Assembly: GCF_019925205.1 (NCBI RefSeq)
Contig: NC_083562.1
Coordinates: forward strand, 2,914,001-2,978,000
Source of the DNA: Metopolophium dirhodum
Lineage: Eukaryota > Arthropoda > Insecta > Hemiptera > Aphididae
DNA: 64,000 nt
Direction of reading: 5' to 3'
Shown: piece by piece, positions 1 through 12,121 of the stretch
Layout: every line of letters begins with the position of its first letter
How positions within the stretch are numbered: position 1 is the stretch's first letter
Made by a program: the position numbers and the translations under genes
Notes under the pieces: model-generated
Databases searched by the model: none
What the model saw: only the letters and a program-made list of their open reading frames with translations
Told to the model about the DNA's origin: nothing

Positions 1-379
1 GTCGTTCCATCTATCTTATCTGTTCGCGGTCGGTAATAATTTTTGTAAATACTTTAATCCTTTTCGCAATTTTTCGCCAATAAAATCATAAACAAATACG
101 TCATCCACACAGGTATTCCGCACTCGAACTACTCAAATTATTTTTATTGCTGACCATTATATCACCTACGATAACCTGGCGTTATCTCGCGCGCTGCACG
201 TCGAGTGTCTGCGGATTTAAAAACAAAATATAATAATAATTGCATTCGGATGTTTCGAGATTTATTCGTCGATTTTTTTTTATATATATATCGTCGCTGC
301 CGCCGTCGTCCAACTCTAATGTACAGACGGACGGTATAATATAATATAATATAGTGTTTTACATTTACAAGGGCGTCCA
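1..379. other. Sequence distal to the scaffold gap, no gene recognised
   Basis: This stretch lies 3' of the minus-strand zinc-finger gene but across the N gap. The minus-strand frame that leaves the gap is basic, AT-coded and unlike the protein before the gap. It is therefore probably 3' UTR or intron rather than coding. On the minus strand, GTAAAT follows about eleven bases after the gap and could be a splice donor, but this cannot be tested here. Confidence 0.4.
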
Positions 380-879
380 NNNNNNNNNNNNNNNNNNNNN
401 NNNNNNNNNNNNNNNNNNNNNNNNNNNNNNNNNNNNNNNNNNNNNNNNNNNNNNNNNNNNNNNNNNNNNNNNNNNNNNNNNNNNNNNNNNNNNNNNNNNN
501 NNNNNNNNNNNNNNNNNNNNNNNNNNNNNNNNNNNNNNNNNNNNNNNNNNNNNNNNNNNNNNNNNNNNNNNNNNNNNNNNNNNNNNNNNNNNNNNNNNNN
601 NNNNNNNNNNNNNNNNNNNNNNNNNNNNNNNNNNNNNNNNNNNNNNNNNNNNNNNNNNNNNNNNNNNNNNNNNNNNNNNNNNNNNNNNNNNNNNNNNNNN
701 NNNNNNNNNNNNNNNNNNNNNNNNNNNNNNNNNNNNNNNNNNNNNNNNNNNNNNNNNNNNNNNNNNNNNNNNNNNNNNNNNNNNNNNNNNNNNNNNNNNN
801 NNNNNNNNNNNNNNNNNNNNNNNNNNNNNNNNNNNNNNNNNNNNNNNNNNNNNNNNNNNNNNNNNNNNNNNNNNNNNNN
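380..879. other. Assembly gap of exactly 500 N
   Basis: The run of N is exactly 500 bases, a conventional placeholder length, so the true gap size is unknown. It truncates the open reading frame of the minus-strand zinc-finger gene, whose last visible residues on the gap edge are acidic and serine-containing (VTDDDTMVSDS). The 3' end of that gene is missing from the assembly or lies on the other side. Confidence 0.98.
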
Positions 880-2888
880 TCGCTGTCGCTGACCATCGTG
901 TCGTCGTCGGTGACGGTCTGCTGGTGTGTAGGAAAAGGCACCGACGGCGGCGGCGACGACGGCGATATGGGCGCCATCACCAGCAGGCCTTGGTACTGGG
1001 GGCGGTGGTGGTGGTGCAGTTGTTGGTGTTGGAGGTGTTGATGGTGGTGGTGATCAATGCTCGAGTCCGGGCTGGCCAACGGAGTGTCGTCGACGTTGTT
1101 GTATTCGACCAGTTCGACGGGTTCCTGTTTGATGTTGCGGTGCTGCAACACGTGCAACTGACGCTGATGGGTTTGCGGTTGTTGGTACGGCGACGACGGC
1201 GGCGGCACCGTCGTGGACGACGGCTGTTGATAATCGATGATGGTTCGCTGGTGGAGGTGGTGGTGGTGGTGCTGGTGCTGCTGCTGGCTGTGGAGCGACG
1301 GCGGCAGTGGCGGCAATTGGTGCTGATGCGGATTGCGGACGACCCCGGTGCTGAGATGGTACGGCTGCTCCTGCAGCTGGCGATGATACAGATGGCCGCC
1401 ACGGCCGTTACTGTCGGGCATAGTGGTGTACAAATCCGTGTTGGTAGCTTGTTGGATCATAGAAACCTGGGTGGTGTATGGCTGGATGGTATCCGTGATC
1501 GGGTGGTGCAGGTATGCCGAAAGCGCTTGTTGACCCCGCCGTCGACTGCCGGTGGCCGTGGAACGACGTGGCCTGGTGGCGGGCCACCGTACGGACCACC
1601 GTTGGGTCCGCCCGGTATTTGTTGCTGTTGCTGTTGTTGTTGGGGTAAGAAGAAATTTGCATCTCGTCCGTGAAACCGGCCGTACTGCTGTTGTTGCTGT
1701 TGCTGCTGCTGCTGCTGTTGCTGACCGGCCGACGGGCCGGTAGGAATTGGGTTCCCCCCAAACTGTCCGAGAGGCTTGCTGTCAGGTTTGGGGGAGTCAG
1801 CTCTAAAAAAGAATCGGTGTTGAACGATGAAGTGGACGTGACGGGGCGGAAGTCGGCTGGCATCATCATGGACGACTGTTGCTTGTGCAACGACGAGCCG
1901 TTCTGCTGCTGCTGCTTGAGCTTCTGCTGCGCTACGTATGCAGGGTCCCGGTACGGGTGATAGTGATGTTTCATGGGCAAAAGCGCGGGATCTGGTTTGC
2001 CGCTCTGCTTGACCGCGTTCTTGTGCAGCTGCGTGCCGTAGTGCCGTTTCAGGTGACCCGAACTGGTGAACCACTTGTCGCAAGCCGGACACTCGTAAGT
2101 CTTGGCGCGCCTCGCCTCGTTCGACTTCCACGACCCGTTGCCCTTGGTCCCGGACCCGGACCCGCCGCCGCTTCCGCTTCCGCCTCCGCCGGGCTGTTGG
2201 TTCGAGTCGACCGCGTACCCGCCACCGTCGAAGTTGGCCTGGTACTGTTGCTGTTGCTGCATGTCGGACGGCGGTGACCCGCCCATCATCGTCGGCGGTG
2301 TGGTGGTCGTGGTCGACACGTTGTTGTAGTCGGGGGACAGGTGTTCGCCGACAGCGTGTTCTGCTGCGGCTGAAAGTAGCCGGGCCACTCGACCGCCGGC
2401 GGCGGCGGCGGCGGCGGTTGCGGCGGCCTGTCGTAACCGGGAGGCACGACGACGCCCACGCCGCCGTGCTGCAAGAACCCTTTGGTCGTGTCCTGTTGCT
2501 GCTGTTGTTGCTGCTGCTGTTGTTGTTGTTGCTGTTGCTGCGACATGACCTGTTGCGAGTCTAGGTCCAGTATTTCGGTCTCCACTTTGGGCGACACCTG
2601 CTGTTCCTTGGCCGCGCACATGCCGCACAGCTTCTTGCCGAAGTGGTGGCCACTGCCGATCACTGACAGCTCGACGTAGCACCGGTCGCACCGTTCGGCG
2701 GGCATGGCGTGCGTGACGCCGGCCGCGTCGTAATAGAAGCCCCCCAACCGGTCGGGGAACATGGTGTTCTTGTACGACGGTATGGTGCTGACGGGTGGTA
2801 TGGCGCCGGGGAGCTGGAACGAGTGCGGTCCCGTCGCCATCGAGTGGTACAACGGGAACTCGGACGCGTTGCTTATCTGCATCTCCAT
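880..2888 (-). CDS. Glutamine/histidine-rich zinc-finger protein, probable transcription factor; partial, with three apparent frame slips
   Basis: Probable nuclear DNA-binding regulator of about 670 residues up to the gap; I do not recognise the orthologue. I chose the ATG at 2888 because it lies 11 bases inside the exon that starts after the acceptor at 2900-2902; a start in an upstream exon is possible. Order seen: residues 67-91 hold CX2CX17CX2C (2616-2690), the spacing of a GATA-type finger. Then come a 16-Gln tract, a proline-rich segment, a Gly/Ser linker and one C2H2 finger of form CX2CX12HX5H (2023-2097; core FTSSGHLKRH). These are followed by polyQ tracts, His/Gln-rich sequence, an IKQE sumoylation-like motif near 1121-1137 and an acidic end at the gap. 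The frame moves three times: near a G5 run (2332-2336), near a C6 run (1754-1759) and between about 1530 and 1620. Each move fits one missing base and the third restores the first frame. Low-complexity bias apart, the protein reads as functional. Confidence 0.8.
1685..1723 (-). repeat. Trinucleotide tract coding 13 glutamines
   Basis: A mixed CAG/CAA array read on the minus strand inside the zinc-finger gene. The interruptions by CAA would limit slippage. It is read in the middle of the three frames used by the gene. Confidence 0.85.
2493..2540 (-). repeat. Trinucleotide tract coding 16 glutamines
   Basis: Mixed CAG/CAA codons lie between the cysteine motif and the proline-rich segment of the zinc-finger protein. 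Length polymorphism between individuals is likely. This is typical of insect transcription factors and does not identify the gene. Confidence 0.85.
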
Positions 2889-2915
2889 GACTACGTGCGC
2901 TGAAAACGAGAAAAA
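2889..2915 (-). other. 3' splice site of the zinc-finger exon
   Basis: On the minus strand a pyrimidine run ends in CTCGTTTTCAG, and the exon begins at 2899 with CGCACGTAGTC just before the ATG. The exon stays open to the acceptor, so the protein could begin further upstream. The in-exon ATG in the context GTCATGG is nevertheless a reasonable start. This splice site explains why the gene has no promoter immediately upstream. Confidence 0.6.
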
Positions 2916-5860
2916 AAACACACGAAAACGCGTTAGTTATGGTTGTTTGCACACAGCAAATATTATCGGGCATGAGGGTCGGCGGGTTGGTGGGTGGGAA
3001 GGTGACGGCGAGAGGCGATATCACCGTGCGAGATTTTGTACACACGATATCGTATGCGAAATATCTACACGTAGATCGTTTTACATTTTACGCGTCCGAA
3101 AATATGATAATATAATGTTTAAACTCGGAATCGGAGAAGTGTATAGGCAATATAGAGGCATACGTACACCCCCGTCGGACGTCCCTTTGAACGCGACGAC
3201 GATATTACGATGCCGACTGCGCATAAAATATAAATAATAATAATAATAATATACATTTATGTACATAAACGATATAATATATAATATATACGCGAAGTCG
3301 CGACCCCTCGTCGGGCGCCGCCCACCCGCCGTGACAAGTGTACACGACCTGTGTAATTTACGTACGTACACAACACACGCACGCACACACACACTCACCC
3401 ACACAACACGCACCGGCAAACACACACACACACAACACGCGGCCAATTAATCGGCCTCCCCCCTCGAGTGTGTATCACCTGTGCGCGGTCTGCAGCGTTT
3501 GTGTGCGTGTGTGTGGTGACATGTGTAACGTTCGCGACGACAATCGCTGTGAAACGCGCAATACAAAATATATTACAAATGATAAATATTATTATTACGA
3601 CAAATCGGTATATTTTTTTTTTAAATATTTATTCGTCCCGGCGCGGAAATCTGTAAATATTGTATACACTTTTACTACGGTGTCATCGTCGTCGTCGTCG
3701 TCGCCCGTAGATAATAATAATAATAATAACAATATAATAACAACGATAATAATATATCCGTGACGTGAGTGTGTGCACGACGTTTCGGTCGAGTTACGCC
3801 GTTCGGACGTGTGTGTTGTACGTACTTACGCCGTTTACGACGGAAATGCCGCGCTAAACGGAGGCGCGGGGTATGTCAAGGTCGGGGTCGAGCGATAAAA
3901 ACTTCGAAACACTCTCGCCGCCGCCGCCGCCGAACACGGTGCGCCCGCGATGTATTACACCCCCCCCCCCCCCGCCCGCCACAGACCCTGTCGCTAATAT
4001 TGTTATCATTATTATTACTACGTCGACGTTTGTGCCGATAAACAAAACGCTTGCGATATTTATTTTTTTTGCTTTTCCGTTCCGACGGTCTTTACGTGAA
4101 AACTATTATATCGATTAACATTTGCGCGTCGTAACGTCATAATATGATAATAACCACCGGCCGAGACGTCATAATAATATTAAATTTAATACGATAATAT
4201 CTTACACATATTATTATTATTATTGTTACATCGTGTACGCGATGGCGGCGGCGGGGGGGGGGGGGGGGTTATTTTTTATATCTCATACGCGTCACGTAAA
4301 AAAAATAACGATTTTTAATTACGTTTTTATGGTATTTCTGGTGTGTGTGTGCGCGCACGCGGTTATTACGATAATTATATTATTAAATATTTTTATGAAA
4401 AAAAAAAAAAAAAAATCATAAACTATATACCGCAGCGGCGGTGTGACTGCTGCTGCTGCGGTGCGCGACGAGGAATGACTCACGATAATCGACATACCTG
4501 TAATAACAGTCATCATAATAATAATATATAATAATATTATGAGTAACTTTTTTCGTTCGAAATCCCTCTCTCTCTCTCAGACACACAATATTATCGACGT
4601 TTTAAACAATAATAATTTTATATCGTACGCTTTCAACCGATCGACATCGTCATTGTACTGCTGCGCGCGAGCGTACTACACCGGGCACGGGGGGGGGGGG
4701 GGGGGTTTACAGCGGTTTAATATATTTTGTACGAAATCAACGCAAACAACGTCGTCGTAATAACAACAATATCGCGTATAAATCGGTCTGTGTATAGAGA
4801 GGTACGTACCGGGTAACAGGTAAGGCATAGTGCCGCCGAAAAAACGGCGGACGGAGGAGAAGAATTTGAAAAACTCGCGTGTCCGTCGTAGGAGGTGTAT
4901 TGAGAATATTGTTAGGAAAAAAAAAACCCGGTAATGATATTCGAAAAAAACGTGCACGGCGACGAATTTTCGGGGCGGAAAATCGGTCCACGTGCGTATT
5001 CGCCCGTACCCGCGCGAAGAAATTTGAAAAACAGAAAAAAAAAAAAAAAAAGTAAACCGTTCGGATAAACTATTGCAAATAATTCGACGAAATAAAATAT
5101 TCGACAATCGGTCGTCGTCGGACGACAGCTCGTTGCGATCGACTACTACTACTCGCTGGCGACGCACCCGACGAGCCGTATTAATAACGTGCAATCCACA
5201 CGGAAAAATAACAATAATGATGTTGTATTGTATTCGCGACCGCTAAATTAATGTGAACGAATAATAATATGATGATGACGGAAAAATAATAACAATAATG
5301 TTCCGTTATCGCGATCGATGTGTGTCGCTCGCCGATCGCGCTTTATTGCTTTTATTATCGTCGTGCAATGTGTAGGAAATTTAATACGCGTCCGATGTAT
5401 TTTCGTCCAGCGAAATATATTATCACAGTGTCGTAACTTATTATATTATTATTATTATTAATATTGCGCACACTCGAATGGAATAATAACGCGAAACGTC
5501 ACCACGGCTTTATGCGTTATCATCACAGTGATGATTAATAATAATAATTATTATTATTATTATTGTTGTTGTCGTCCGCAAGTGACCTAGCCTCGGAGGC
5601 GGAAGTCGGCGGGTGGGAAGAGGGGGTTCGGGGGCTTAGCCCCCCCCCCCTCCCCCCCGACGCGACGATGTTTTCGAGTAGGATTTCTCGACGACTACAT
5701 TTTATTTCTCAAGACAAAACGCATGTTTATACGAAATCAATAGTGATTACCGAACGATATCTTACGTCAAACTTATATCATCTCAGCACACTATAACATT
5801 ATATATTATCCACCGAGTGGGCGCTGTAATAAAACTTATAAAACGATATAAACGAGACCA
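2916..5860. other. Probable intron or upstream region of the zinc-finger gene, no coding seen
   Basis: Contains CA/GT-rich stretches (about 3370-3440), ATT arrays, long C and G homopolymers (3961-3973, about 4249-4267, about 4689-4705), an A-run at 4398-4414, and scattered CpG-rich patches. Reading frames here are simple-sequence artefacts. A G/C homopolymer patch at about 5600-5660 resembles short repeat fragments elsewhere in the window. Confidence 0.5.
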
Positions 5861-5865
5861 ACGTC

Positions 5866-5905
5866 GGAGCAAATCGGAGACAGAGGAGCTTCTCCGATTT
5901 GCTCC
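5866..5905. repeat. Perfect 15-bp hairpin
   Basis: GGAGCAAATCGGAGA at 5866-5880 is followed after ten bases by its exact reverse complement at 5891-5905. It may be the core of a small foldback element or a transcribed hairpin. No terminator function is implied in an animal genome. Confidence 0.8.
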
Positions 5906-6388
5906 TACTATCCTGTAGTGATAACATTTTCAAAAAAAAAAAAATAATGGAAATACCATCTCTAAGTAGTTACTGTGTAACAATCATACTTAATGTGTAA
6001 ATTAATACATTAATGTCGGGTTGCACGAACAATCGCTGAACATTTGTTGAATAAATAGAGAGATAGCTAATGGTCCCTTAAACACGGCTTAGTAGCCGTT
6101 GATTGGTCCATTAAACGTCGTCGGACCATTAAAAATGAATCAATTTTTCGCGCAAACCGGCATGATAAATAATATTGATATTTTACCTATTATATTTGTA
6201 ATGCCTAAATAATAATCACAGTAGGCAAGCCGTATCAATGCAGTGTGAAAAATGTTTGTATCGGAGATAATATGTTGGCAGTGGAATTAGGCGGCGGCAT
6301 TGTCCGACGTCCATGATATCATGATAATAATCTAAATAATGTTTTAGCCCCCAACCCAAATATTTGCCAGGATCTCCTGCTATACCGA

Positions 6389-6446
6389 GGGCATCGACGA
6401 CGGGAAGATAATAATATCATATAATATCGTTCCATCGTCGATGCCC
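6389..6446. repeat. Imperfect hairpin (14 of 15 bp)
   Basis: GGGCATCGACGACGG at 6389-6403 pairs with CCATCGTCGATGCCC at 6432-6446 with one mismatch. The AT-rich loop is itself partly palindromic. It lies in the presumed intron or promoter-distal region of the zinc-finger gene. Confidence 0.7.
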
Positions 6447-7339
6447 CGGGCTTACACTGTGTACATAATATTATAATATATTATCAAATTACATTATTAT
6501 AATAAACGAATCGTCGGCGGCGGTCTCGGAAGAAATGATCAACGAAATACTAAAAACAGGAACAAAACGATGAAGGCAATGTTTCGTGGATCGGAGGGAA
6601 AATATTTAAACTACAACGCCGACGAGCATTCGATATCAGCGAAAACTATTGTATAATAAATTACGCAAAACCTCCAACTCGGTACGCGGCACTTAAAATT
6701 AAACAACACCTAATAACTGATAACGACAAAATACCTATAACGGCGGAGGAGCCGACTTGTAAGCGTAATAATATTGGGAAATAATATAAAAATATTATAC
6801 TTACGTTATATTTAGCTTCTCCTGCGGCGTGCGAGCACATGAGAATCAGCTGAGCGTACTGTTTTGTTGTCGCTAGAGCAGTCCCGTAGCGGCGACGGCG
6901 GTGGTGTAGCGGCGGTGGTGGTGGTGGTGGTGGTTGTAGTTGTAGACTGTAGTATTACTGGTGGCGGTGTTGTAGTAACGACACTCGTCGTAGCGGTGGC
7001 GGTGATGCCGCGCGCGAACGGTCATCATCGGCGTGACGCCGGCGTGTCGCCGGGTGGCCGCCGCCGGCCGGGTAAAACATGTTTGGCGGGCGAAAACATC
7101 GCGTGAAAAATTTTCAAAAAAAAAATAACAAATTCAGAGCGTCCACGGGTGGGCAGGCGGCGGACGTGTTTTTTGTAAATAAATACGGTCACCAGTCGGC
7201 GGTAACGACTGTTAAAAAAATGTTTTCGTTTTTCGTCTCCAGCGAACAGATTAAAAAAAAAAAAAAAAAGAACCAAAATACGGAACCGATAACTCGAGAA
7301 AAAAAAAACGTTTAAAAAAAAAAAGCCGAAGAAATCGCG

Positions 7340-9240
7340 ACGGGTCTCTCGGCGGTGTGTGGCGCGCGTTCGTCGTCCGTGCGAGCCGGAGCGCGCGATA
7401 TTGTGATGTGTACTCGACGACACGGGGCAGCCGGTGACGGAGGTACGAACGGGGCGAAATATCGCGTGTGTATGCCGACGGTGGTGCGCGCGTGTGTGTG
7501 TACACTACACGATGCGATGTCGCTCGGCGGCGGTGTTGGTGGTGGGGTGGCGGTGTCGGTAGTGTTAGTGGGGGGTGTTGGTGGTGGTGGTGGTGGTGGT
7601 GGTGTGAGAGCGCGCGGTGTGTGCGTGTGCGTGTGTATGTGTACGACGACTACGGACGGCGGCGACGACGACGACGATGACGACGACGACGACGACGACG
7701 ACGGCAGCGACGACTACGACGACGACGATGGTGTCGGTGGTGATGGTGGTAGTAGCGGGGGTGGTGGTGGCGGTGGTGGTGCGCTCACCGCCGATCGACA
7801 GGGTGCTGCGTGGTGTGCCTCGGGGGGGAAACATGAAACGAGTGCCGACAGAGTGACCGAGAAGACTGAAATTTTCGAATGCCGCCGCCGCGTCGGTCCG
7901 CGGGCGCGAGCGTGGCGTGGAGCGGCGACCGGCCGGCCGGCCGACCGACCGACCGACCGGTGGCCACGATCGGGCGGACGACGGTAGGGGAGTTTGATCG
8001 TGGCCGAGCGGCGGGGTGGCACGGCGGTGGGGATGGGGGCGGCGGCGGTGACCGTCCGCCCGCCCGATGACCAACGCACCGCCGCCTCCTATAGGAACGC
8101 GCGGGGGAGGCTAGGGGCGGCGGCGGCACGACCCTCTGACGGCGGCCGGACGTACTACCCGCGCCGGCCGAGGCGAATTCCCGTGCACTCGGTCGCTCCG
8201 TCTCGCTCTCACGCACGCCGTTACGACGCGTAAATACACACACACACACACACACAATACGTACGATATACGCATAATATATATTAGAACGGAGGGGAGA
8301 AGTGTGTGAGTGTGTGTGCGCGCGCACGTACGTCGGACCGTTGGTGTGTGTACGTGTGTGAGTGTATGTGTGTGTGCATATCTGAGAACCCCACACACAC
8401 ACACACGCACACACTCAGGAGGGTATATAGCGTCCGAAAATGCGAATAGCTTCCGAGAATAATATTCATCCCCCCCAGCCCGCCGCCGTCACCGACCGTG
8501 CACACACCCCCGTCGTCGCACCACCCGCTCAAAGCCTTTATATATATATATATATGCGGCGGAGTATGTATATGTATGTATATACAATATATACATATAT
8601 ATGTATAATATGTCGTTTCTACGCGAGCTGACCGCCACCGCCTCCGCCGCCGTCGCCGCCTTCGCATCCGCCTCCACCGCCTTCGACGGCGACGGCGACC
8701 GTGCGTGGTCTCTTGCGCGACAACGCCGCAATATACGCGCGCGCATAATATAATGTATTCCGTGTATTAATTCGGTTCAATCAATGGCCAGCCGCCGCCG
8801 TCGCCTCAGCAGCACAGGCGTGCGTGTGCGCGGGTGTGCGTGTGTGTGTGTGTGTGTCCGTCCGTCCGTCGCTTAATATAATAATATTACGCGAACGGCC
8901 ACCCTTCACCCGACCACCCTCTCCGGACGCCTCGCAACCCCTAAAGTCCGAGCGCGGCGGAGGAGGCGGTTATTTTATTTTTTTTTTTATATATATATTT
9001 TTTTTTTTAAATCTCTGTATCGATCGCGTATATTATAATGTAGTGTGTACGACGGCGGCGGCGGCGGCAGCGACGTATATGCAAAACGGACACGGACCGA
9101 CCGGACTACCACGACGACGACGACGAAGGCGACACCCTCTGCTGTTTCCCGGGACGGCCGACGCTTCGCAAACAAAATATAATAAATATAACATTGCAAT
9201 CGTTTCCGTCGCGTGCAGTATCGTAAATTCGTAACACTAT
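7340..9240 (-). promoter_or_regulatory. CpG-rich, microsatellite-rich tract; probable promoter and 5' UTR region
   Basis: Clearly richer in G, C and CpG than the rest of the window. It holds GGT and GAC arrays (7575-7780), CA/GT arrays (8232-8260, 8340-8405, 8830-8860) and a TA array (about 8538-8615). On the minus strand, CGATCGGCG is followed by GTGAGC at 7788, a good splice donor. It would join in the right order to the acceptor at 2900-2902 as a noncoding first exon of the zinc-finger gene. A short upstream reading frame starting with MFPPEAHH ends near this donor and is out of phase with the main start. The promoter role is an inference; a divergent plus-strand gene is also possible. Confidence 0.35.
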
Positions 9241-10611
9241 CGCTATTGTTTATTGTTATTTATTAGCATATAATAGCATTTTGTGTGGCAGTCGTCCGGA
9301 GACTGCTCGCGGACGAAGAGTATAAAAGTTTTTGCGGTTCGCACTCCGAGAAACTCCGTGCGAGTTCCACAATATCATACACACGCCGTGAATCCGCGAG
9401 TGCGTTTCGAACGCAGTTTTTGTCAAATATAGGTTTAAATGTGTGTGCATATAAGTATTTAGTATATATATATAACCGTCTGACTAGAAATCCGGAAACG
9501 ATATTTTAGCCGGCATGCCTGCACCTTGAAGCCACTCACACTGTATATGTACGGGTGTTTCGACGATATATTATAATGCGGTCTTGGAATGTTCGAGTAA
9601 CGTCGCCGAGTAAAAAAAATGCCCCACATCTCGTCAACGACCACTGTCGTTATAGCTAATATAATAGTATAAAATAACTACGTCACGGACGGTCGAACAT
9701 GTGTGTACGCAAAATCATTATAACATACGCACTTTGGGCGGATGGAGGCGTTATTATGATATGGTCGCAGTGTATCCCGAGTGGTGGGGAATCGCCCCGT
9801 GGCGTGTGTCAGTATACGACGTTTCATCGGAGGTGTTTTTGAAAAAATTAACGAAAAACACGACCCCGCGCACAGTGCACTATAAAATATAATATATTGT
9901 GGACTTTGATCCGACCGACCTAAAGAATATTACATTGTGATATTGTTTTATCGCGAAAGGCGTTTTAATAATAATTATTGTTGTATGGGTCAAAATAATA
10001 ATTTTCAACTTGTATAAGCATCCACTGGTCATACAGTTTGATCAACGTTATTGGTATATGGTATGTATATTTGGTCAATCCGACTTCATTTTAATCGCAT
10101 ACGGACGAGTACACACTCAACAAGAAGTATGCGGTCTGAAAGTTTGAAAAATATAATTGCACAATATATTATAATAATATTATTATTTTAGGTTCTAAAT
10201 TAATATTTTAACACACAATAACGATTGATTGAATTGAATAGGGATGGGGTTCGGCGTGGTCCGCGGAAAAGTATAAAACAGTAAATCCGATTAATACTCG
10301 GTATATAATATGCTCTCGGTCGGAATCTCAAAATAGTGGTTTATCGGTAGCTGGTGTACACCGGACAGGTAGATTATCCGCAAAAGTCTCAGTTTCCGTT
10401 AATTGGCATTTGGCTGCAATAATAGTCGTATCTTGTATATTGTTCCCCCCCCCCCCCGCCTGTAAGACATATTTTTGAAGAAGTTTTCTGTCGCTGTTTG
10501 TTAATCGTTGTACAGAGGTATACCTAATTGCGGTAACTGGTATTCTTATTGGTATTATAATAATATAATACCTAACTCGCGATTTGAATAATATTATAAC
10601 ACAATTAATAC
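9241..10611. other. Intergenic, no gene recognised
   Basis: AT-rich sequence with mixed GC patches and a C-run at about 10446-10457. I found no convincing exon, RNA gene or element with clear ends. Confidence 0.5.
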
Positions 10612-11186
10612 CAAGGCTGGGCAAGTTAATGATTTTTTTTTAATCCGGTTAAATTGACTCATATTCACTCATTCACTCATATTAAGTTAATATGCACCAA
10701 TAACAAAGAGTTAAAAGTTAAAAGTTAATTTAACTATGGATTAACTCAGTTAAGTTAAAAGTTAATACACACTTTTTGTTAACTTTTTATTAGTTTACTT
10801 ACTTAGTACTAATTTTTTTCCAACCTAAAACTAAATTATAGACTATAGTTGTTTATACTTTAATACAGTATTTCCATATAAGTTAGATTCGAATGATATA
10901 CATTTTTAACTTTATTCAATTCATGGTAAATATTTTTTGACATGAAAACGAAATTGACTGAAATAGTGAAATATAATAAAATAAGAAACAAAATAAATTA
11001 ACTTAACTTACTTCTTAAAATGAAAAATGAATTCGTTAATTTCACGTTAATTAAAAAATAAATTTAGTAAGTTAACAGTTAAGTTAATTAAAAGCCAAAA
11101 GTATAGTTAATTAAGTTAAAAAGTTAAAATAAAATTAACTTTTTAACTTAACATTAACTTTTTAACTCGATAATGTCCAGCATTTG
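10612..11186. mobile_element. Non-autonomous hAT-type element with 8-bp target-site duplication
   Basis: The element starts CAAGGCTGGGCAAG and ends ATGTCCAGCATTTG; the ends are imperfect inverted repeats (CAAGGCTGG against CAAATGCTGG). It is bounded by the identical octamer ATTAATAC at 10604-10611 and 11187-11194. An 8-bp duplication is the hallmark of the hAT superfamily. The interior is rich in GTTAA/TTAAC and has no coding capacity, so mobilisation would need a transposase supplied elsewhere. Confidence 0.8.
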
Positions 11187-12121
11187 ATTAATACACCATT
11201 ACATTCTACGAGTCGCAATAAATAAACTTAAACAAAATATTGTTGTACGTATACATTTTCACGCGGCGTTTTTTCCAGCTTGAGCGGTTTTTCTCGAGAG
11301 GAGTGTCGTCGTAGTGTTAACGGTTAATATTTTCGCAGAAATTCAGATAGTGATATATATATAGCTATAGCACCAATACAAAGCGGCAACAGCGGTGCCG
11401 TCAAAACAAAAAGTTGTAAGAATGTTTACTATGATAAAAATCAAAAGAAAAAAAAAAGAACATGATAGCAAAGTCGTATTATATATTATATGATATGTAT
11501 ACATACTAATATAATATACTGTTATACCCCTCACCGACCTACCACCGCCACCACCACCACCGCCGCCAATAATATAATCGTCTTAATGATGACGAAGACA
11601 CACGACGATGACTCGAGCTTGAGGCGGGTGTACGATTATTTTATTATTGTCATAATATTATTATTATTATGCATACATCACAAGACGTATTAGACATAAA
11701 TCTCGTTTAACGCTTAAACCGGGGGTTCTTTATAATCTTTTGTCGTGCAGGTACCTATAAACGCATACACGCGATGTAGGCATGTTATATTATTGTATGA
11801 TAATGCACGTGTGTAAGTACAACACGTGTCGACGACACGTTTAATTACCCGAATAATCGTATCATAGTAATACACATCACAATGATGATTTTCTTAATTT
11901 TCATAATAATTTTCAAATATTTTGCGATACCTATAATTATTATTGTGATAATATGTAGGAAATGCTAAATTGGGAAAAATTACTAGGGAGATGCAAAAGT
12001 TGTAAAAAAAAAAAAAAAATGTGGATATACCTGAATGTCTTATTGACCCGGACGGCGGATAGGATATGGTAATTACAAGAGGTATGCGCATAAGCATTTT
12101 TTTTTTAAAAAAAAGGAGAAG

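Noticed and set aside
1408..1600. Alternative minus-strand ending ...HHYARQ followed by a stop at 1408 as the real C-terminus
   Set aside because: It reads well, but the coding-like sequence continues to the gap in the next frame, and that frame is already open upstream of 1600. One more missing base explains everything without a premature end.
354..1673. Plus-strand 439-codon frame across the gap
   Set aside because: Antisense shadow of the zinc-finger gene; Arg/Val-rich from reading CAG/CAC codons backwards, and largely N.
3338..3763. 141-codon plus-strand frame rich in Thr and His
   Set aside because: Produced by CA microsatellites and ATT arrays.
7355..8414. Several frames of 120-210 codons on both strands
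   Set aside because: They are made of trinucleotide and CA arrays (poly-Gly, poly-Asp, poly-Val, Thr/His repeats); low complexity, with no domains.
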